A stretch of 64,000 bases of DNA from Gyrodactylus bullatarudis (Eukaryota > Platyhelminthes > Monogenea > Gyrodactylidea > Gyrodactylidae). The position numbers and the translations under genes were made by a program. Below are positions 12,401 through 23,100 of this stretch, piece by piece (position 1 is the stretch's first letter; every line of letters starts with the position of its first letter). The DNA lies in contig SSNU01000129.1 in NCBI GenBank assembly GCA_012064415.1, positions 25,968 to 89,967 of the forward strand, in the 5' to 3' direction. Below the pieces are notes generated by a model. It made no database searches and had not been told where the DNA came from. It saw nothing but the letters and a program-made list of their open reading frames with translations.

Positions 12401-15400
12401 TAATAATTTTGAGAATTTAAAAAACTTTTATTTGATATAATATTCGAATTATTTATTAATCTTAAATTAATAAATATCTCAGCAATGGTTTAGGTTAATA
12501 ATAATAAATAATTTAAATGCTCATTCAATTCTTGAATATTAATGTGTCAGATTGATTAAATTATAATTATCGACAGTCTCCCCATTTTCGAGAGATTTTG
12601 AATTATCGAAATTTCATTGATTTTCAAGTAGTGAAAATGATCAAAAAATTGAAATTCCGCTCCCAAACGATGATGTGGTTATGCGTAAGATCAGATTCAC
12701 TTGCATTGATTTTCTTGTTTAATCTTGATCCTGAAAAAACTCTTTCGATCAGCCTCCCACATTCAAACCAATGAAAATTTATTATTTTTCATTAAAAATA
12801 ATTTTTTTTCAGAATTTTTGGGCAACATGAGTAGGATTCCAAAAAATCTTTAACAAATTCAAATTCTTGATGAAAAACTCGAGATTTCTGTAAGAATCAC
12901 AAATTCCCAACCTCACATCAATTAGATTTATTTTCTGAAATGAATAATATTGAGTTGCCAAAATGATATATGATAGAGATAACCCAGCGAGACTTTGAGG
13001 GTTAAAATTTCTATCGAGTATGAGGTTATTATTCAAAGAATACAAACTTGACTCATGAAATTTTCTATTGAATCTCATCCATCAAAATTTCTTATTTACT
13101 AATCAAAAAGCGTGAGCTAGAAAAAAATTTATGCATTGAATGACAAACCTAACCAGAAATAATTTCACATTATTTACTGGAGTATAAATAAGTAAATTGT
13201 GAAATACACATTATCGCCATCAACTAATATTGTAAGAACTTTTTCGTTACTTTTTAAAATATGTTTACAAGCTTTCATATCCAACAACTATTATTATATT
13301 TAAAAATTATTCTTTTAGAGAAGTGCAAATTTATGAAACAGTTATGCTTCGACATCCTAATATTCTCGGTTATATTGCCTCGGATAATAGAGATACAGGA
13401 CTCTCTACAGAACTCTGGCTCATAACAGAGTATCATTGCCTTGGTAGTTTATACGAATTTTTGCTGAACGGACATTATCTTACGCCAGCAGCAATGATAA
13501 AAATGGCTAGTTCTCTCATTAATGGTCTATCTCATTTGCATCTACCGATTGTTGGTATGAAAGTGAGTCATTTGAAATTATTTCTACAAACAAATTTTTG
13601 TATTTTTTTCCAAAATTTAGTTCACTACCAATGCTCTTCACCATTATATTAATGAATTTTATTTTATAATTTAGTGTATTCCATGAAGGAGGTGGGAATG
13701 TTGGTAGGCATGCGAAACTGAATATAATAATTTATCAATAATAACCACACTCCGAATGTGTTAAAGATAAATTTTTCTCACTTGATTCTATCATAGTCTA
13801 CTTAAGTTTATTGATTTTAGTGGAAATATTTTCTACTGTATTAGTAATGAAGCAACTATTTTTTCTTCTTCAATCTTAAAAATAGGACATTTATTTTTAC
13901 CCTCAAATGTGCCTATTCTAGGATTGAAAAAAATCAATTGGTCTTTGGTCAAGATCTTTTTTATTTTAGCTTTTTCTTGACTATTTCTTCAAATTCTTCG
14001 ATCGTTCACCGCAAATTTTATATTTTTGTAGATATGTTTGTAATTAGTTATAACTTATAAGGATCACTGCTAACTAATTCGCTAAATTGTGAATCTAATG
14101 TCCTAATATTTTAGTGATTTCATGTCAAAATAAAAATTTCAAAAATCTTGACTCAAGATCATCAAACTTTATTTTAAATTTATCTTTATTTATGAGAATT
14201 TTTAGTTAATTTTGTTATGAAATATTTTTACAATTCAATCGGTAAAAATTTCTTGATTTTTATTGTTCATTATAATGATTGATTCGATTGATTTAATTAA
14301 ATTTAGCTAGATCATACGTAATTAATATACCACAAATATTAATATTGAATTTATTTATTATTTAAAAAATTCTTTTTTTGAGTCAAAACGATAATTTTTA
14401 CCTTTTTATAATTCCCGGTTAGATTCCAATCTTTTTATATAGTCGCGAAATTTATGTTTTTATTATAATATATCAATAAAGGTGGATTTAATTGAAATAA
14501 AATCAAATTTCTTATTTTATACAGTAGAGATTAAAAAATGATTCCTCAATTTAACTTTTAATTTAGCCTATATAAAGATTACAATCTGGTCTATCTTTTG
14601 GGTTTTATGCATCAAGATGTCGTAAGAAGACCTGTGTGTTGAAGAATCTAGTTTGTACAAAACCTTTGATCTGGCTAAAAACTAGATAAATGAGGTCCGA
14701 TGAAGATTTTGGTCTCAAGTAGTGGGTAACGGTGAGATGATTTAATACCCATTTCATCAGGGCTTTCTATTATTATAATTAGAGAATTTACTTTTAATCA
14801 CTTTTTAATTTATGAAGACCAAAAGTAATACAAATTTCCAAAATCTAATCCAGAGAAATAACGTTAGATTCCTCTTAAACCTTGAAATTATAAAAAAATT
14901 TCAACTCAGATTTTGAAAAAAGGAAAAATTCACGCAAGCTCAAATTTTTAAATAATAACAACAGTGGAGAGAAAAGTGAAAAAGCTCACATTGGCCAAGG
15001 TAATTGAAGATTATAGGAATAATTCTTTAGAACACATAAATTAGGTTTATATAGGTTAATAAGAAATTTTTTCTTTCACCCATACATCTCTGCTGTCGTC
15101 ATTAAGGTTTATGTATAAAACGAAAAGATTAGAAATTGAAGCTGTATGTTCTTCTTGTCTAAGATTCAAACATCAAGCGTTCAAACGCTGCCTAGTCTTC
15201 TATTTCAATTTTACGTTTTGGGATCAAGAAAAAGATTTTCTTTTTGCCTTTTTTTATTAACCTATATAAACCTAATCTATGTGCTCAAAAAAACTATTCC
15301 TATAATCTTCAATTACCTTGGCCACTTTGAGTTCTTTCACTTTTCTCTCCACTGTTGCTATTTATTGGAGAGTTTTGGTGTTTTTTCAGCTTGGATTTAA

Positions 15401-17088
15401 TTCTTATTTTCTTTGACTTTTACTATTTCTTTCATGATTTGTAAATTATTATCTTAAATCCTTTTTGAAGAATTACCACTGATGATGCATCAAGAAATGT
15501 ACATTTGGTTTTAATATATCTTCTTCCAATTTTCTAAATTATGAATATTAGTGGAATTTCGGACGTTTTTGAAAAACTACGTGAATTACTAATTCGTAAT
15601 ATTCTATTTTAATATAGAATTGTAATATTAATTTTTTCAGGGAAAACCAGCGATTGCCCATCGAGACTTGAAGTCTAAAAACATTCTAGTCAAGATGGAC
15701 GGAGAATGTTGTATTGGAGATTTGGGATTTGCAGTTAAATATGATCCTGCAACCAACTCCGTTGATGTTCCAGATACCGAGCGTATTGGTACGAAACGTT
15801 ATATGTCGCCAGAATTATTACAATCATCCAAACAACCAAATAATTCAATTGAATTCTACTTACGATCAGATATCTACAGCTGTTCTCTTGTACTCTGGGA
15901 AATTTCAGGTTCTTGTGGACTTCCTGAAGTTGGCTTTAGACCACGCTTATATCATATTCCATATCACGTAAGCTATTTAACTCAGTGTTTTAGTTTTCTA
16001 ATTAACAATAAATAACCATATAATAAAATCTCTAATTAACTCAAGTTAAAAGTTTTAAGGCTATACTTATTGTACTAAATAGTTTCAATAAAGAGGAAAC
16101 GCATCTACGCCTACCTATATGTTTGAATTGTTTTTTTACCAGCTTTCAACTCATAATTTATCTAATTGGCAATGGTCTGGTTCGGGAACGATGCAAAATT
16201 CTATTTCCGTTACCCATTAGCCAATGAAAATCAAGAATGCTTCTGAATACTTTTCAATTCCTATCATGGTCTATATATTCATGCGCATAATCAACCTATA
16301 ATCTAAATACAATTGCGTATGCCTTAGTTAGAGAACGAATCTTACTTTAATCATCTTTATTACCTTTTTTAGCGATTGAACTGAGTGATTTGACTTAGCT
16401 GATTAAAGTCCGAATAAATGAACTGAATTAGCTTCAAAAAATTCTCACTTAAACAGGGATATCGAATACTATGTGGATTATTTTTGGCATAAATTAAATA
16501 GTAGCGTTTTCATAGGGTTGACTATAATTTTGACTAGATAATATAATTAGATCAGCTTTTTTTTCTTTATATTAAAAAAATAGAAAAATCAGCATATTGA
16601 ATAAAGGAGACCTATATATTTACCTTGAACAAAATTAATAACCATATTAATCATAAATACTATTTCCAATTTATAACGAAAACATTTTATCCTAAATTTT
16701 ATCTACTTAATATCTAAAGGGTCTTGTCGGTACTGATCCAAGCTTTGAAGAAATGTATAAAGTTGTTGTTGAAGAAAAGAAACGCCCCAATTTGGTAAAA
16801 ATTCCATTCATGAGCAATGAGTACAGCGGAAGGGAACCCGGCTATGTCAAAGCAATCAAGTTGATGAATAAAATTATCCAAGAATGTTGGTACGAAGATC
16901 CATCTGCTCGCTTGAATGTAATGAGAGTAAAAAAATATTTGAATGAACTCAAATCACAGATCCTAGATGAAAATAACAATTACTGGAATATTTCTGACAA
17001 AAATAGTATACCAAATGCTTTTGAAAAATTACCATTTGGTGTTTTTACAGTCACTGCATTTTCACAGACGCCTAACAAGGAAGAATAA
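3428..17088 (+). CDS. activin/TGF-beta type I receptor Ser/Thr kinase (ALK4/5-type)
   Basis: Exons 3428-3815, 3932-4347, 7188-7306, 13319-13562, 15641-15967 and 16720-17088 splice at GT-AG sites into 1863 nt (620 aa). The Cys-rich three-finger ectodomain ends in the signature CCDAPRCN (residues 82-89). A membrane segment spans about 100-124. The GS domain (247-268) contains TCSGSGSG. The kinase shows [12 protein letters not shown] (Lys 296), HRDLKSKN (Asp 398), DLG (416) as usual in this family, GTKRYMSPE and SDIYS. The L45 loop (about 328-335, ASDNRDTG) resembles the ALK4/5/7 form, which predicts SMAD2/3 signalling. Oddities: there is no signal peptide ahead of the ectodomain, and the GS-domain Leu-Pro FKBP12 motif is Asn-Pro. 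A linker of about 115 residues separates the membrane from the GS domain. Confidence 0.93.
4357..5804. mobile_element. foldback element with diverged long inverted repeats
   Basis: Lies in receptor intron 2. The outer 45 bp match in inverted orientation (CGGATTTTCTACCAGATAACCTCA at 4375-4398 against 5765-5788). Weaker matching continues inward to the pair CCCTCGCATGGAATTTG (4478-4494) and its complement near 5620-5637, so the arms span about 150 to 190 bp. The interior (4842-5200) keeps an open stretch of about 95 codons on the plus strand ([20 protein letters not shown] and on) with stops, perhaps a transposase relic of unknown class. No target-site duplication was identified. Confidence 0.65.
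6118..6312. repeat. short solo foldback related to the tRNA/hammerhead element
   Basis: The sequence from CCTAGTAGCTAGGTGTGGTC to GTAATAACTAGAGCC is a decayed copy of the terminal inverted repeats of the elements at 60.9 and 63.4 kb. The two arms lie nearly back to back with the central tRNA-like and ribozyme segment missing. It lies in receptor intron 2. Confidence 0.6.
6740..7010. repeat. decayed tRNA-headed repeat with arm fragment
   Basis: An arm remnant (ACCTTTGACCACATTTAGCTGG, about 6768-6790) is followed at 6897-6990 by GGGGGTTCTGGCC and a degraded B-box-like GATCGAAGTTCC. This matches the order in the 63.6-kb copy, although the boxes are mutated. Confidence 0.45.
7540..7770 (-). mobile_element. 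Penelope-like terminal repeat (pLTR) fragment
   Basis: Shares a long diverged block with 50090-50340, which abuts a Penelope-type reverse transcriptase. The shared order is TAGTGATAAA, then TTTTATTTC, CCGGATCTC, CAGACT, a TTGG-containing stretch and the run GGGGAGGGAGTGGGG. It carries a minus-strand hammerhead motif, reported separately. It lies in receptor intron 3. Confidence 0.6.
7591..7630 (-). ncRNA. hammerhead ribozyme (PLE type)
   Basis: Read on the minus strand: CTGATGA (7626-7620), an 8-nt helix II segment, GAAA (7611-7608), then helix III ATAAA/TTTAT closed by a 3-nt loop, and the cleavage-site C at 7595. The first three helix I pairs form (AGT with ACT). The same layout recurs at 50.2 kb. 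Helix II is only a possible G-U plus loop, so activity is uncertain. Confidence 0.65.
7771..9469. other. receptor intron 3 sequence, no gene seen
   Basis: AT-rich intron sequence with no coding exon I can support. One open frame at 8223-8588 lacks any recognisable motif. The 40-bp block at 8886-8925 (TTTCGCTCTAGGTGCTTAGG) recurs at 42568-42590 beside a PLE endonuclease relic, so it is probably a PLE end fragment. Confidence 0.4.
9470..10620 (-). pseudogene. decayed transposon coding relic, family not identified
   Basis: The minus strand shows coding-like segments broken by stops and frameshifts, for example [19 protein letters not shown] (about 9930-9870), [12 protein letters not shown] and [15 protein letters not shown]. 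It is less AT-rich than the flanks. The block FMAHPD...LLSLMSED resembles a protein found in many invertebrate mobile elements (AHPENILL-type motif), but I cannot name the class. A short open frame at 10384-10620 may be its upstream part. Confidence 0.45.
10625..10690 (+). repeat. fragment of the 63.9-kb hammerhead-bearing repeat
   Basis: ATATTCTTATAACTTGCATCAACCCTTTTTACT matches the minus strand of about 63864-63906 with one or two differences. The ribozyme core upstream is not conserved here. Confidence 0.55.
11220..11876. mobile_element. foldback element with inverted repeats over 200 bp
   Basis: The left arm (about 11222-11430) and right arm (about 11570-11875) are complementary over nearly their whole length, from GGTAAAGAAAGGCTGCAC to TAATAAGAAGAAAAGAATTTCAG, with few mismatches. 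Only about 140 bp separate them. There is no coding capacity; it is a MITE-like element in receptor intron 3. Confidence 0.8.
11880..12931. mobile_element. foldback of the GATATGAAGTTGGGAAT family
   Basis: The arms at about 11885-12152 and 12725-12930 are inverted copies. They share TTTTTTGGAATCCTACTCATG, CAAGAATTTGAATTTGTTAAAG and AGGCTGATCGAAAGAG. The family recurs at 46.9, 57.0, 55.2 and 60.2 kb. It sits directly against the preceding foldback, a sign of nested or side-by-side insertion. Confidence 0.8.
13563..14929. other. receptor intron 4, first part
   Basis: AT-rich with no exon or intact element seen. Positions 14855-14920 (AAATAACGTTAGATTCCTCTTA and on) recur at 55105-55165, which marks an unclassified dispersed repeat. 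Confidence 0.4.
14930..15510. mobile_element. Penelope-like element tails in inverted arrangement
   Basis: A minus-oriented tail (14930-15065) faces a plus-oriented one (about 15160-15510). The plus copy keeps the end of an endonuclease-like frame (FFIN...NPLC around 15250-15290) and the non-coding block TTTTCTCTCCACTGTTGCTAT to GGAGAGTTTTGGTG. The same block follows the GIY-YIG relic at 53.4-53.5 kb and occurs reversed at 63.2-63.36 kb. Inverted partial copies are typical of PLEs. Confidence 0.65.
15473..15511 (+). ncRNA. possible hammerhead motif at a PLE tail end
   Basis: ACCA (15475-15478), CTGATGA, 8 nt, GAAA, a self-complementary TGTACA, U-U, then TGGT pairing with ACCA. Helix II is weak. 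The homologous motif at 63.1 kb keeps helix III self-complementary with different bases. Confidence 0.42.
16070..16116 (+). ncRNA. decayed SINE-type hammerhead relic
   Basis: CTAAATAGTTTCAATAAAGAGG followed by AAACGCATCTACGCC aligns with the 61.0-kb hammerhead (CTGACGAGTCC...GGACGAAACGCGTCTAC). Core and helix II positions are mutated, so it is a fossil. Confidence 0.4.
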
Positions 17089-18432
17089 TACCATGTATGA
17101 AATGAAATACAAGAAATTCAATCAGGTTCATTTCTCCCTTTCCTGTCCAGTGTCCTCCCATCTCCCTCCTGGAAATTACAGTCAAATAATGATGATGAAA
17201 ATTTTATCATTTTAAATAACTATGATTAATTTCAAACTGTAGATAATTAATCACATTACAAATGCTGTTAAACTCTTACATTCATAATTATTGTAAATCG
17301 ATAATTGACATTTTATTATTTACTTCAGCGAATGTTTTATTTTTATATTTAAATCTATTCATTTTGTTAAATTTCCCTCAGCCAAATGATGAGTTCATAA
17401 TTACTCCTATCATACTATCATGATGAAACTTTTATCATTATAAGTTATAATTTATAACTTTCAAAAATACATTTTGTTCACACAGTGAACTTCATAGAAA
17501 CTTTAACATTATTTTTCGACAAACATTGCTATAGACAGAAACATTATTGGTATGACTTCAAATCATTTGTATAAAGTATTTCAAAAATTTTTATATTATT
17601 CAAATTTATGTATATTTGTTAATCATGTTTCATATCACTAACAAATTATTATTACAAAATTATGATTTATAATTAATATTTGGATTCTTCATTAGAAATT
17701 ATTCCTAAGTGAATCATCATTAACTATAATTGGTTTCAGAAGTTCTTAATCAAAACACTTATACTATACAATAAGCAATAGATTTTTATTTAATTGAAGT
17801 AAAATTAAGTATTTTAGTATTCATTAGACTGGGTCCCTATTTTTTTAAACGGTGAAAATTAAAAAATCAAATTATTTCTTAACTAAACGGGAAGCGTAGA
17901 TAACGAATTTCTAGGTCTTGTAAGTCTACCAAAATCATTGTAGCTTTTAGCACTTTGACTCTAACTAATCGTATCCATACTTATAAGTTATAAGTAAGGA
18001 ATAATATTAATTTGAAATAGTTGGTAAAATACCTGAAATATGAAATGAGCGTTAAAATAATGAGGGAATTTTTCTAATTATATACTATTAGTTTTGTCGT
18101 GTTTTTACAAAAAAGACGTTTTAGTGGGATTTAAAAATCTTCGCATTATCTTCTCCGAACATAATAGAACCAGTTCTGAAGTTAGGACTCTGAACCAGTT
18201 CAATAATTTTAAACAAACGATTTTTTTCATTCTATTTTAGTTTAAGAAGTTGAATTTGGTGACTAATTCAAGATACCAACAACAATGACTGTTGAACAAT
18301 CCACTCTCAGATGAGAAAAATTTCCTAAAATACAATCATTCAATTGAGTTTTATCAATTTTTCTGAATTTGAAATACTTTATTCACGAAAAAAGGACTAA
18401 AAATTAATCAGTTTAACACATTAATTTTCTAT
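17089..18432. other. downstream flank of the receptor gene
   Basis: Strongly AT-rich 3' flank and probable 3' UTR. No gene or clear repeat seen. An AATAAA-like signal cannot be chosen with confidence among many AT-rich candidates. Confidence 0.4.
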
Positions 18433-20148
18433 CCTAACTAGGGCAACCAAAAAAGGCACTTATTTTTCAAAAAAAGGCACTTATTTAAGCTAAAAAAGGC
18501 AAAATGTAAATTAGATAGGCGAACAAAAAGGCAACTATTTTTTATTTTGGTAATATATTTTCAATTCTAATGATGATTCAATATGATATATTTTTCAATA
18601 TTTTCATCTTTGAAATGTTTCTTCTCTGTTAAAAAATGATTCATTTGTGAAAAACTTCTCTCGACATCTGCGGAGCTTGGTTGAGCATTGATTATGAGAT
18701 CAATTTCTTCTGGATTCAACCAGTCAATAATTCCATCGACGATTTTTAATTCACCATTAGATTCGAGGCGGTCTCTGATATATTCTTTGATTCCGGCTGG
18801 ATCTTCAGAAAGCTCAATTTCACTTAAAATCCTATAGGCTTTTCCGATTGTTGCAGTAGGTGATTCCAAAAAGTCGAAGAGTTCTACTATTGGACGATAA
18901 CTTTTGTGGATTTGTCTCAGAGAATTCTGCAGGGTTTTTTCTTTAACTGCTTTCTTGACTTCTTGCACTATTTTTTCATCATCTTCAAAATCATCGATGA
19001 TCGACTTAACTTGTACGAGATTTTTGTAGTAGTACTCGCAAGCGTCTAGCCATGTACCCCATCGGGTTACAATAGGTCGAGGTGGGATTCCAATTTCAAA
19101 AAACAAATTTCTTCTTTCTTTGCATTTGATTATTGAAGATTTTACGCTCGATATCAATTTGTCTACTTCTTCGTAATGGTTCTTTATTTTGAGAACCGCA
19201 TTGTTTAGCAAATTCGCCAAACAAGTCACATGCTGTAACTTTGGATAGGTGATTTTCAACAGGTTTCCTGCCTTTGTCATGTAACGAGCAGCATCTGATA
19301 AGAGTAGCAGGAAATTTTCAGGACGAACTTGTAGTTGACGAAGCTTAGCATCAATTAAGCGAATGATTAACTTGTGGTCCAACTTTTCTTCTACTTTCGT
19401 CACCCCGACAAGATATGAAATAGATGGCTCCTTCAACGTACCAGCAAGAATGTTGACATAGCTTGTTTTCAGGATTTCTGATTCATCTATAATTATTATT
19501 ACAAAAAATTCCATTTTCTCGTTGAAGAACTTTGGAATCAGGGCCCGAGCTTTTTCATTGCTTGGAAGAGGGTGTCCGATTTCTTCGAAAATTTTGCGTA
19601 GCTTCTTGCACCGAAGTTTATGAAGAGGTATTCCAGCTTCTAGGAACGCATCGGTTATTTTCTCGTGAAACGACTTCGATTCAAATTTGATCTTCTGTTG
19701 ACTCAGATTATCATTCATCAACTGGTCGACCTTCTTGGTGTTTTTTTGTCGTTCTGTGCTGGTTAAGGTGATCCTTCTTAATAGATTTTAAGTCTTTGAA
19801 GCATATTTTGCAGAAGACAGTGCCTTTAGATTTAAGTTCAAATTCACGGGGATATGAGGACACAAAAAGACTAGCCATGGAGAATTAATGATCGATCTTT
19901 TGAAAAATGATGCCTCTCTTAGTCAATTCGAAATCTCTTATTGGCTGAAAACAATCAACAAATAAGATTACATTAACTTCGGTAGCCAAGGGCTTGAAAA
20001 TCAAGGAAAAATAAGCCTAGACAAGATAAGGCAAATTTATCTTATGGTACAAAAGTGTTAGAGGATTATTTTTTTGGTTTTTCAATGTTTCTCATGATTC
20101 TCAATCTCCATACAAAAAAGGCAAAAAAGGCATTTGGTTGCCTAACTA
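18433..20148 (-). mobile_element. hAT transposon with transposase gene
   Basis: CCTAACTA occurs at 18433-18440 and 20141-20148, an 8-bp duplication as hAT elements make. The left end reads GGGCAACCAAAAAAGG. The right end, read inward on the minus strand, reads CAACCAAATGCC, so the right terminus may have lost a few bases. Subterminal AAAAAAGGC repeats occur at both ends, as is common for hAT. The interior holds one transposase frame on the minus strand. Confidence 0.8.
18567..19878 (-). pseudogene. hAT transposase, one frameshift
   Basis: The 384-codon frame 18567-19721 shows hAT features: SDAARYMTKAG near 142-152, HVTCLAN near 163-169, RWGTWLDACEYYY near 220-232, and the C-terminal dimerisation block SSADVERSFSQMN. 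Upstream in another frame (start at 19878) is a zinc-finger-like N-terminus, CKIC with HLNQHRTTKKH, as in the CGGBP1-like hAT group. The two frames are separated by one nucleotide at a run of seven A on the coding strand (19741-19747), so the gene is probably broken, or slips at that run. The catalytic Asp residues cannot all be placed by eye. Confidence 0.78.
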
Positions 20149-20790
20149 ATTTAACATCAATTATTTAATAGTCATTATTAAATAGTTTTGAAAGTTTCAA
20201 ATTGAAACAAAAAAATTTCTATTTTAATTCTATTTTATTTAATTTAGATTATTTCTCTATTTCTCTGAAAACCCGCAAAGAAAGAAATGTTGGTATTTCG
20301 GGAAACCTAATATGGTGTATCTACTTTAAAGTAGGCTGATGAAAATTAAATTATTTGATTTAGGCATATTTCAGCAGCCCTTGTGGGCTTATGAGACGTT
20401 GTAATCTTCTGAAATTTTTATATTCACTTCTCCTCTCATAGCTTTACTGTCCCACTTTTCTCAGAGCACTTTGGAATTAAGATTAATTTTGATGAATTGG
20501 AGAAAAATCTTTGCAAAGGCTTGATTCGAGGATTCATTTTCTCGTGCATAATCGCGTGGATTCATTATTTGTGTCTATCTATACAATCGAGGAGAGAAAT
20601 CTTACTAATTTTCAAATTTTTTAAAAATAAATCTTGAATTTTCATAAAATTTTTATTTAGTTCACATAAGGTAATTTACAATAGGCTGATTTGCTCCAAA
20701 AGGAATTATAATCACACCTTTGATACCTGCCGAAAAATGAGAACCTCCTAATGCTGATACAAATAAACCTCCAAGTGATAACCTCACTTC
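20149..20790. other. spacer between hAT and LINE relic
   Basis: AT-rich. No coding exon, tRNA or clear repeat recognised. Confidence 0.35.
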
Positions 20791-20794
20791 AGAT

Positions 20795-23100
20795 ATGAAT
20801 GGGCTAAACTCTACTGTAACTCTATCAATCATACCAATACCAACCACCTCAGACATTCGAATAACTCAACCCATCTCTACAGCTATCAAAACTAATGCCA
20901 CTTTACCAACATCTGCCAATCTAAAAATTGATTCAAATATTAAACCTCCAGACACTCCACCCACATCATCTTTCACTTTCTCTCACACTCTATCAAATGC
21001 AAATATCAATGTACCCGCTACTAAACATCAGCCATTTAAAAGATGTCGAACGTCTCTACCAAATATTATTACAAAAAAAGCACAACGACAAAATCTGACC
21101 TAACATCACCAATAATTGCTATATCATCTCAGCCCGAAGTTCTGATGATAAACGTCTCCAAAAAAATCTACATCTCTCAATATGCCTTATATATAATCCG
21201 CCTCCTGCTTCATCAATCTCCGAAACACACATTACTAATTTCTTATCAGTGATAAGTTATCACTAGGGCGGTCACAAAATAGCATTTTTTCAGAAAAAAT
21301 AGCACAATTTTCAAAAAATATAGCATTTTTATAGCATATGAAAATATTTTATATACTACTTATAAGTAAATTATAAAAAATATATTTTTCGTTTTGGAAG
21401 AAGACAGAACATTGCGTCCAAACGTGTGATCAGACATTTAATTATGAAACGAATGAGGTTAAATAATATCCCAAGCTAAAAATTTTTCTTTGACCAAATA
21501 AAAACCTCTAGAACACGGCCTTATTACAAGATTGAGAAGCTTCAGAAACAGCTTAATTCAAATAAAGAGATGATAGTAATCAAGAAAAATAAGATTTGTC
21601 TCATGTTACCATTTATCTGGCAAGGGTTTAGCCCGGAGAAATAGCAAAAAATAGCAATTAATTAGTAGAAAAATAGCATTCGATTTTGAATAGCAGAAAA
21701 ATAGCAAAATTATTTTTTTGAGGAATTATCCTTGATGCTCAAGAGTGTTAATTTCAAAAATCTTATTAAATTTCTAGCAACATATCAAAAATAGCAAAGA
21801 TAGCATTTTGACCGCCCTAGTTATCACTCATTCATCTACTGAAGGATGACAAAATAATATGCGGTGATTTGAACAGACCTTATTAGTAATAATAAGTTAT
21901 TAGTAATAACTTATTACACACCGGATAAGATGGATTTTTCCTCTCCTTTATTTGACTTGGCAAATTCAATGAATCTAGAACAAATAATTCAATTCCTATT
22001 AAGAGAATCAAGCTTCCTTGATCTCGTTTTCACTAACCTTAATTATCTACTCAACTCAAACTATGTTAAACTTCAATCCTTGGATCATAATGCATTAATA
22101 CTGTCAAACTCGCAAGCAACAAACAGCTATGATCCCTCTATCCCGCATTTTGTCACCTCCTTTTCAAGTTTTAGACAGATTCATTTCCACTCTGATCAAT
22201 TATTCAATCCGGATTCCGATTTATTCCTCCAATTATTACAAAAATGCACAAGAATATCTAATAAGTTATTACTAATAACAGTCTTTTATCGTATCAACTC
22301 CCAGATCAAATCATTTTTGAAAACTTTATTCGTGCAGATTTCCATACTCATCCATCCAAAGCCTGGAAAAAACTTTTATTCCTATGAAACAAACAAAAGG
22401 ATAAACATATTCCCTCTGCAATCACTGCCTAACAGCTAGCTGATAACTTTCTTTCTGTATACTCTACAGGAACTAAAATCAGTAGCAATTTCCCATGAAA
22501 TGGTCATTGAACTCTAATTCGAAAAAAAGTAAAGACATTTTTCACTGTTCATGCGAAACTCTTCTGACTCTCCCAGATGATTTTCATTCAAAATTAGCTC
22601 ACTACTTATCACGTCTAATATTCCTCAATAAAATTCCAGAGCAATGGACAGTTATTAAATTGAATTAGTTATATTTCTTGATATTTCGTTTTATAAACTT
22701 TCCTTCGCCACCATCATTCAGATTCTTAATGATCTGGGAGCCAACAAATATGTAATCAATTGGATCCTTACCTTTTTGTCCACAAGGAAACGAATAGTAA
22801 AAGTTGGTAATGGGTTCAGTAATAGGGCCCATGCTTTTCAACCTTGTTTTTGCATCTATTCGCTCTTCTAACCAATCTGTTCATTACTTCAAATACGCTG
22901 ATGATTTAAAAATTGATATCCCGAATTCATCCAATCAGTCCATCCTTTATGAACTCAAACACCTCTCAGACCAAAATAGGGCTATCAATCAATCGAAATC
23001 CAAAGTTACATGTATGTTTCTCACTCTTTATTTCTCGTCTAATTACCTTAATAATCAACCTTATGCGACCAGAGATTTATGAAAAGATTTGTTAATGTCC
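20795..23100 (+). pseudogene. decayed LINE (LINE-B)
   Basis: Pieces appear in LINE order on the plus strand. A Thr/Pro/Ser-rich ORF1-like stretch lies at 20795-21103. An endonuclease C-terminal part is at 21930-22100 (SSFLDLVFTNL, then LDHNALILS, equivalent to DHSCLF in LINE-A). A reverse transcriptase piece at 22804-23000 has GSVIGPMLFNLVFA and FKYADDLK. Stops and gaps interrupt all parts. LINE-A at 24-26 kb is a close relative by these motifs. The copy is split by a hAT MITE at 21264-21819. Confidence 0.72.
21256..21827. mobile_element. non-autonomous hAT MITE with perfect TSD
   Basis: The element spans 21264-21819 (556 bp) and is flanked by GTTATCAC at 21256-21263 and 21820-21827. The ends are TAGGGCGGTCA and TGACCGCCCTA, a perfect 11-bp inverted repeat. 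Many AAATAGCA subterminal repeats occur at both ends. There is no coding capacity. It sits in LINE-B, so it is younger than that relic. Its subterminal style resembles the 18.4-kb hAT but the termini differ. Confidence 0.9.

Noticed and set aside
20335..20360. CTGATGAAAATT as a hammerhead core
   Set aside because: No GAAA at suitable distance and no helices I or III around it.
22895..22910. GCTGATGATT as a hammerhead core
   Set aside because: It is the YADD codon region of a LINE reverse transcriptase and lacks the other ribozyme parts.
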